A DNA stretch of 36,765 nt, taken from the IMG/VR virus record IMGVR_UViG_3300046004_000428, positions 1-36,765 of that record. The stretch is one strand, 5' to 3'. Made by a program: the position numbers and the translations under genes. The stretch's first letter is position 1; the number at the start of each line of letters is the position of its first letter. The notes below the pieces were generated by a model. The model was not told the DNA's origin, made no database searches, and worked only from the letters and a program-made list of their open reading frames with translations. Origin of the DNA: a virus. Shown one piece after another: positions 36,196 to 36,765 of this stretch.

Positions 36196-36282
36196 GACCT
36201 CCATTATATTAAGGCGGGGAAAGGTGCATTTGTCCGATGCTCCAATCCCCTTACCAATCCACCGCTGAACAGGAGCGATGAT

Positions 36283-36765
36283 ATGGCTGCATTGAAGAAT
36301 ACACTTTCGCAGGAGCGCTTGAAAGAACTCCTGCACTATGACGCCGAAACCGGGGTTTTTACTTGGCTCCAGCGCAGAGGCGGGTCGCTTAAGGGCGATA
36401 AAGCCGGGAACCTTAACGTAACCGGCTACATCCACATTTACGTTGACGGGAGCCCATACAAGGCCCATCGCCTTGCTTGGCTGTATGAGGCAGGCGAGTT
36501 TCCTCCGGGCTTTATTGACCACATCAACGGCGTGAGGGACGACAACAGGCTGTGCAATCTGCGCCCCGTCACAAACCAAGAAAACGTCTGCAACATCAGA
36601 GGCGTTCGGTCTGACAGCAAAACGGGGATTTTGGGCGTCAGCCGCCGTCAGTCGAAATACGTTGCTGTAGTTCGACACAAAGGAGAACGCTATTTCCTTG
36701 GCTATTTTGAAACTGCCGAGGAAGCGCACGACGCCTACATTGCCAAGAAGCGCGAAGTTAGCCCC
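36283..36765 (+). CDS. HNH/AP2 homing endonuclease (5' part; continues at 130-144)
   Basis: The full protein of 165 residues is read across the contig join. The start helix LKELLHYDAETGVFTWL (about 14-30) leads to the HNH core, with H62 (AHRLAWLYEAG) and H80 (FIDHINGVRDDNRLCNLRPV). The AP2-like domain spans about 114-156 (TGILGVSRRQSKYVAVVRHK). AGGAG lies seven bases before the ATG at 36283. The gene runs opposite to the late operon between the two halves of a tail protein. The 87-base leader (36196-36282) supplies the GGAGGT of the downstream tail half on the other strand. The similar HNH/AP2 genes at 18506 and 29562 carry an extra segment before the HNH core that this one lacks. Confidence 0.9.
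   Translation, partial: MAALKNTLSQERLKELLHYDAETGVFTWLQRRGGSLKGDKAGNLNVTGYIHIYVDGSPYKAHRLAWLYEAGEFPPGFIDHINGVRDDNRLCNLRPVTNQENVCNIRGVRSDSKTGILGVSRRQSKYVAVVRHKGERYFLGYFETAEEAHDAYIAKKREVSP
36640..36765. repeat. Terminal direct repeat, right copy (126 bp)
   Basis: Identical to 4-129. Closing the repeats gives a circle of 36,636 bp in which the HNH gene is intact. Confidence 0.9.

Noticed and set aside
36190-36729. Long minus-strand open frame of 179 codons
   Set aside because: It is the antisense of the HNH/AP2 gene, whose protein is clearly recognisable on the plus strand.
36196-36765. Self-splicing intron carrying the HNH gene inside the tail gene
   Set aside because: The HNH gene is antisense to the tail gene and fills nearly all of the 584-base insert. 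There is no room for a group I or II core on the tail-gene strand, and the tail frame has a stop and a new start at the edges.
1-36765. CRISPR arrays, tRNA genes, integrase, diversity-generating retroelement
   Set aside because: No regularly spaced repeats, no cloverleaf noticed by eye, and no recombinase or reverse transcriptase motifs in any open frame. A tRNA scan would be needed to be certain about tRNAs.

Overview
The window is a near-complete, circularly permuted genome of a small tailed double-stranded DNA phage. The first and last roughly 126 bases are identical (4-129 = 36640-36765), and a gene reads in frame across the join, giving a circle of about 36,636 bp. The GC-rich coding style, the tail proteins, the Pam3-gp28-like holin and several small families (DUF6378-, DUF6321- and DUF6496-like) suggest an alphaproteobacterial host, probably Rhodobacterales. 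The host call is inference from family resemblance. No integrase, partition gene, tRNA or CRISPR array was seen.

Late block, minus strand, from 20678 leftward through the contig join to 34109. In transcription order it holds: small and large terminase; a run of tiny basic proteins; an SU10-type adaptor; an S74 tail fibre; a lysis cassette (coiled-coil membrane protein, M15 endolysin with an EF-hand loop, holin, overlapping Rz/Rz1-like spanins); tail/nozzle proteins; a GNAT-like protein; ejection proteins, one with a lytic transglycosylase domain; portal; scaffold; a DUF5309-type major capsid protein; head decoration and tail proteins; and an HTH-metallophosphoesterase. Most genes overlap by ATGA, TAATG or similar junctions.

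Replication block. A primase-helicase (AEP, PriCT-2 and SF3 domains) with an excisionase-like HTH gene lies on the minus strand (21136-23761). A plus-strand operon starts from a good sigma70-like promoter at 23779-23807. It encodes a small unknown protein, a DUF2800 Cas4-like Fe-S nuclease, a DUF2815 probable ssDNA-binding protein, a family B DNA polymerase with proofreading, a VRR-NUC nuclease and an SNF2-type helicase. Between terminase and primase is a 457-base non-coding region with two minus-strand terminators, an AT-rich stretch and repeated AGGCCCCGAA/TTCGGGGCCT boxes, a candidate origin.

Early/accessory block. A Cro/CI-like HTH gene (30119-30325, minus) faces a plus-strand operon of about 15 small overlapping genes (30457-33993). 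These include a 27-residue membrane peptide, a Pro-rich lipoprotein with an Asp/His-rich tail, three tandem paralogues that share repeated DNA, and a terminal HTH protein.

Four HNH endonuclease genes are inserted in the genome. One lies between the two halves of what looks like a single tail protein and is flanked by a 9-bp direct repeat. One sits between two coupled genes and is flanked by an 8-bp repeat that restores ATGA overlaps on both sides. One has its ribosome binding site buried in an 11-bp hairpin, as described for T4 homing endonucleases. These are the most interesting parts of the window.
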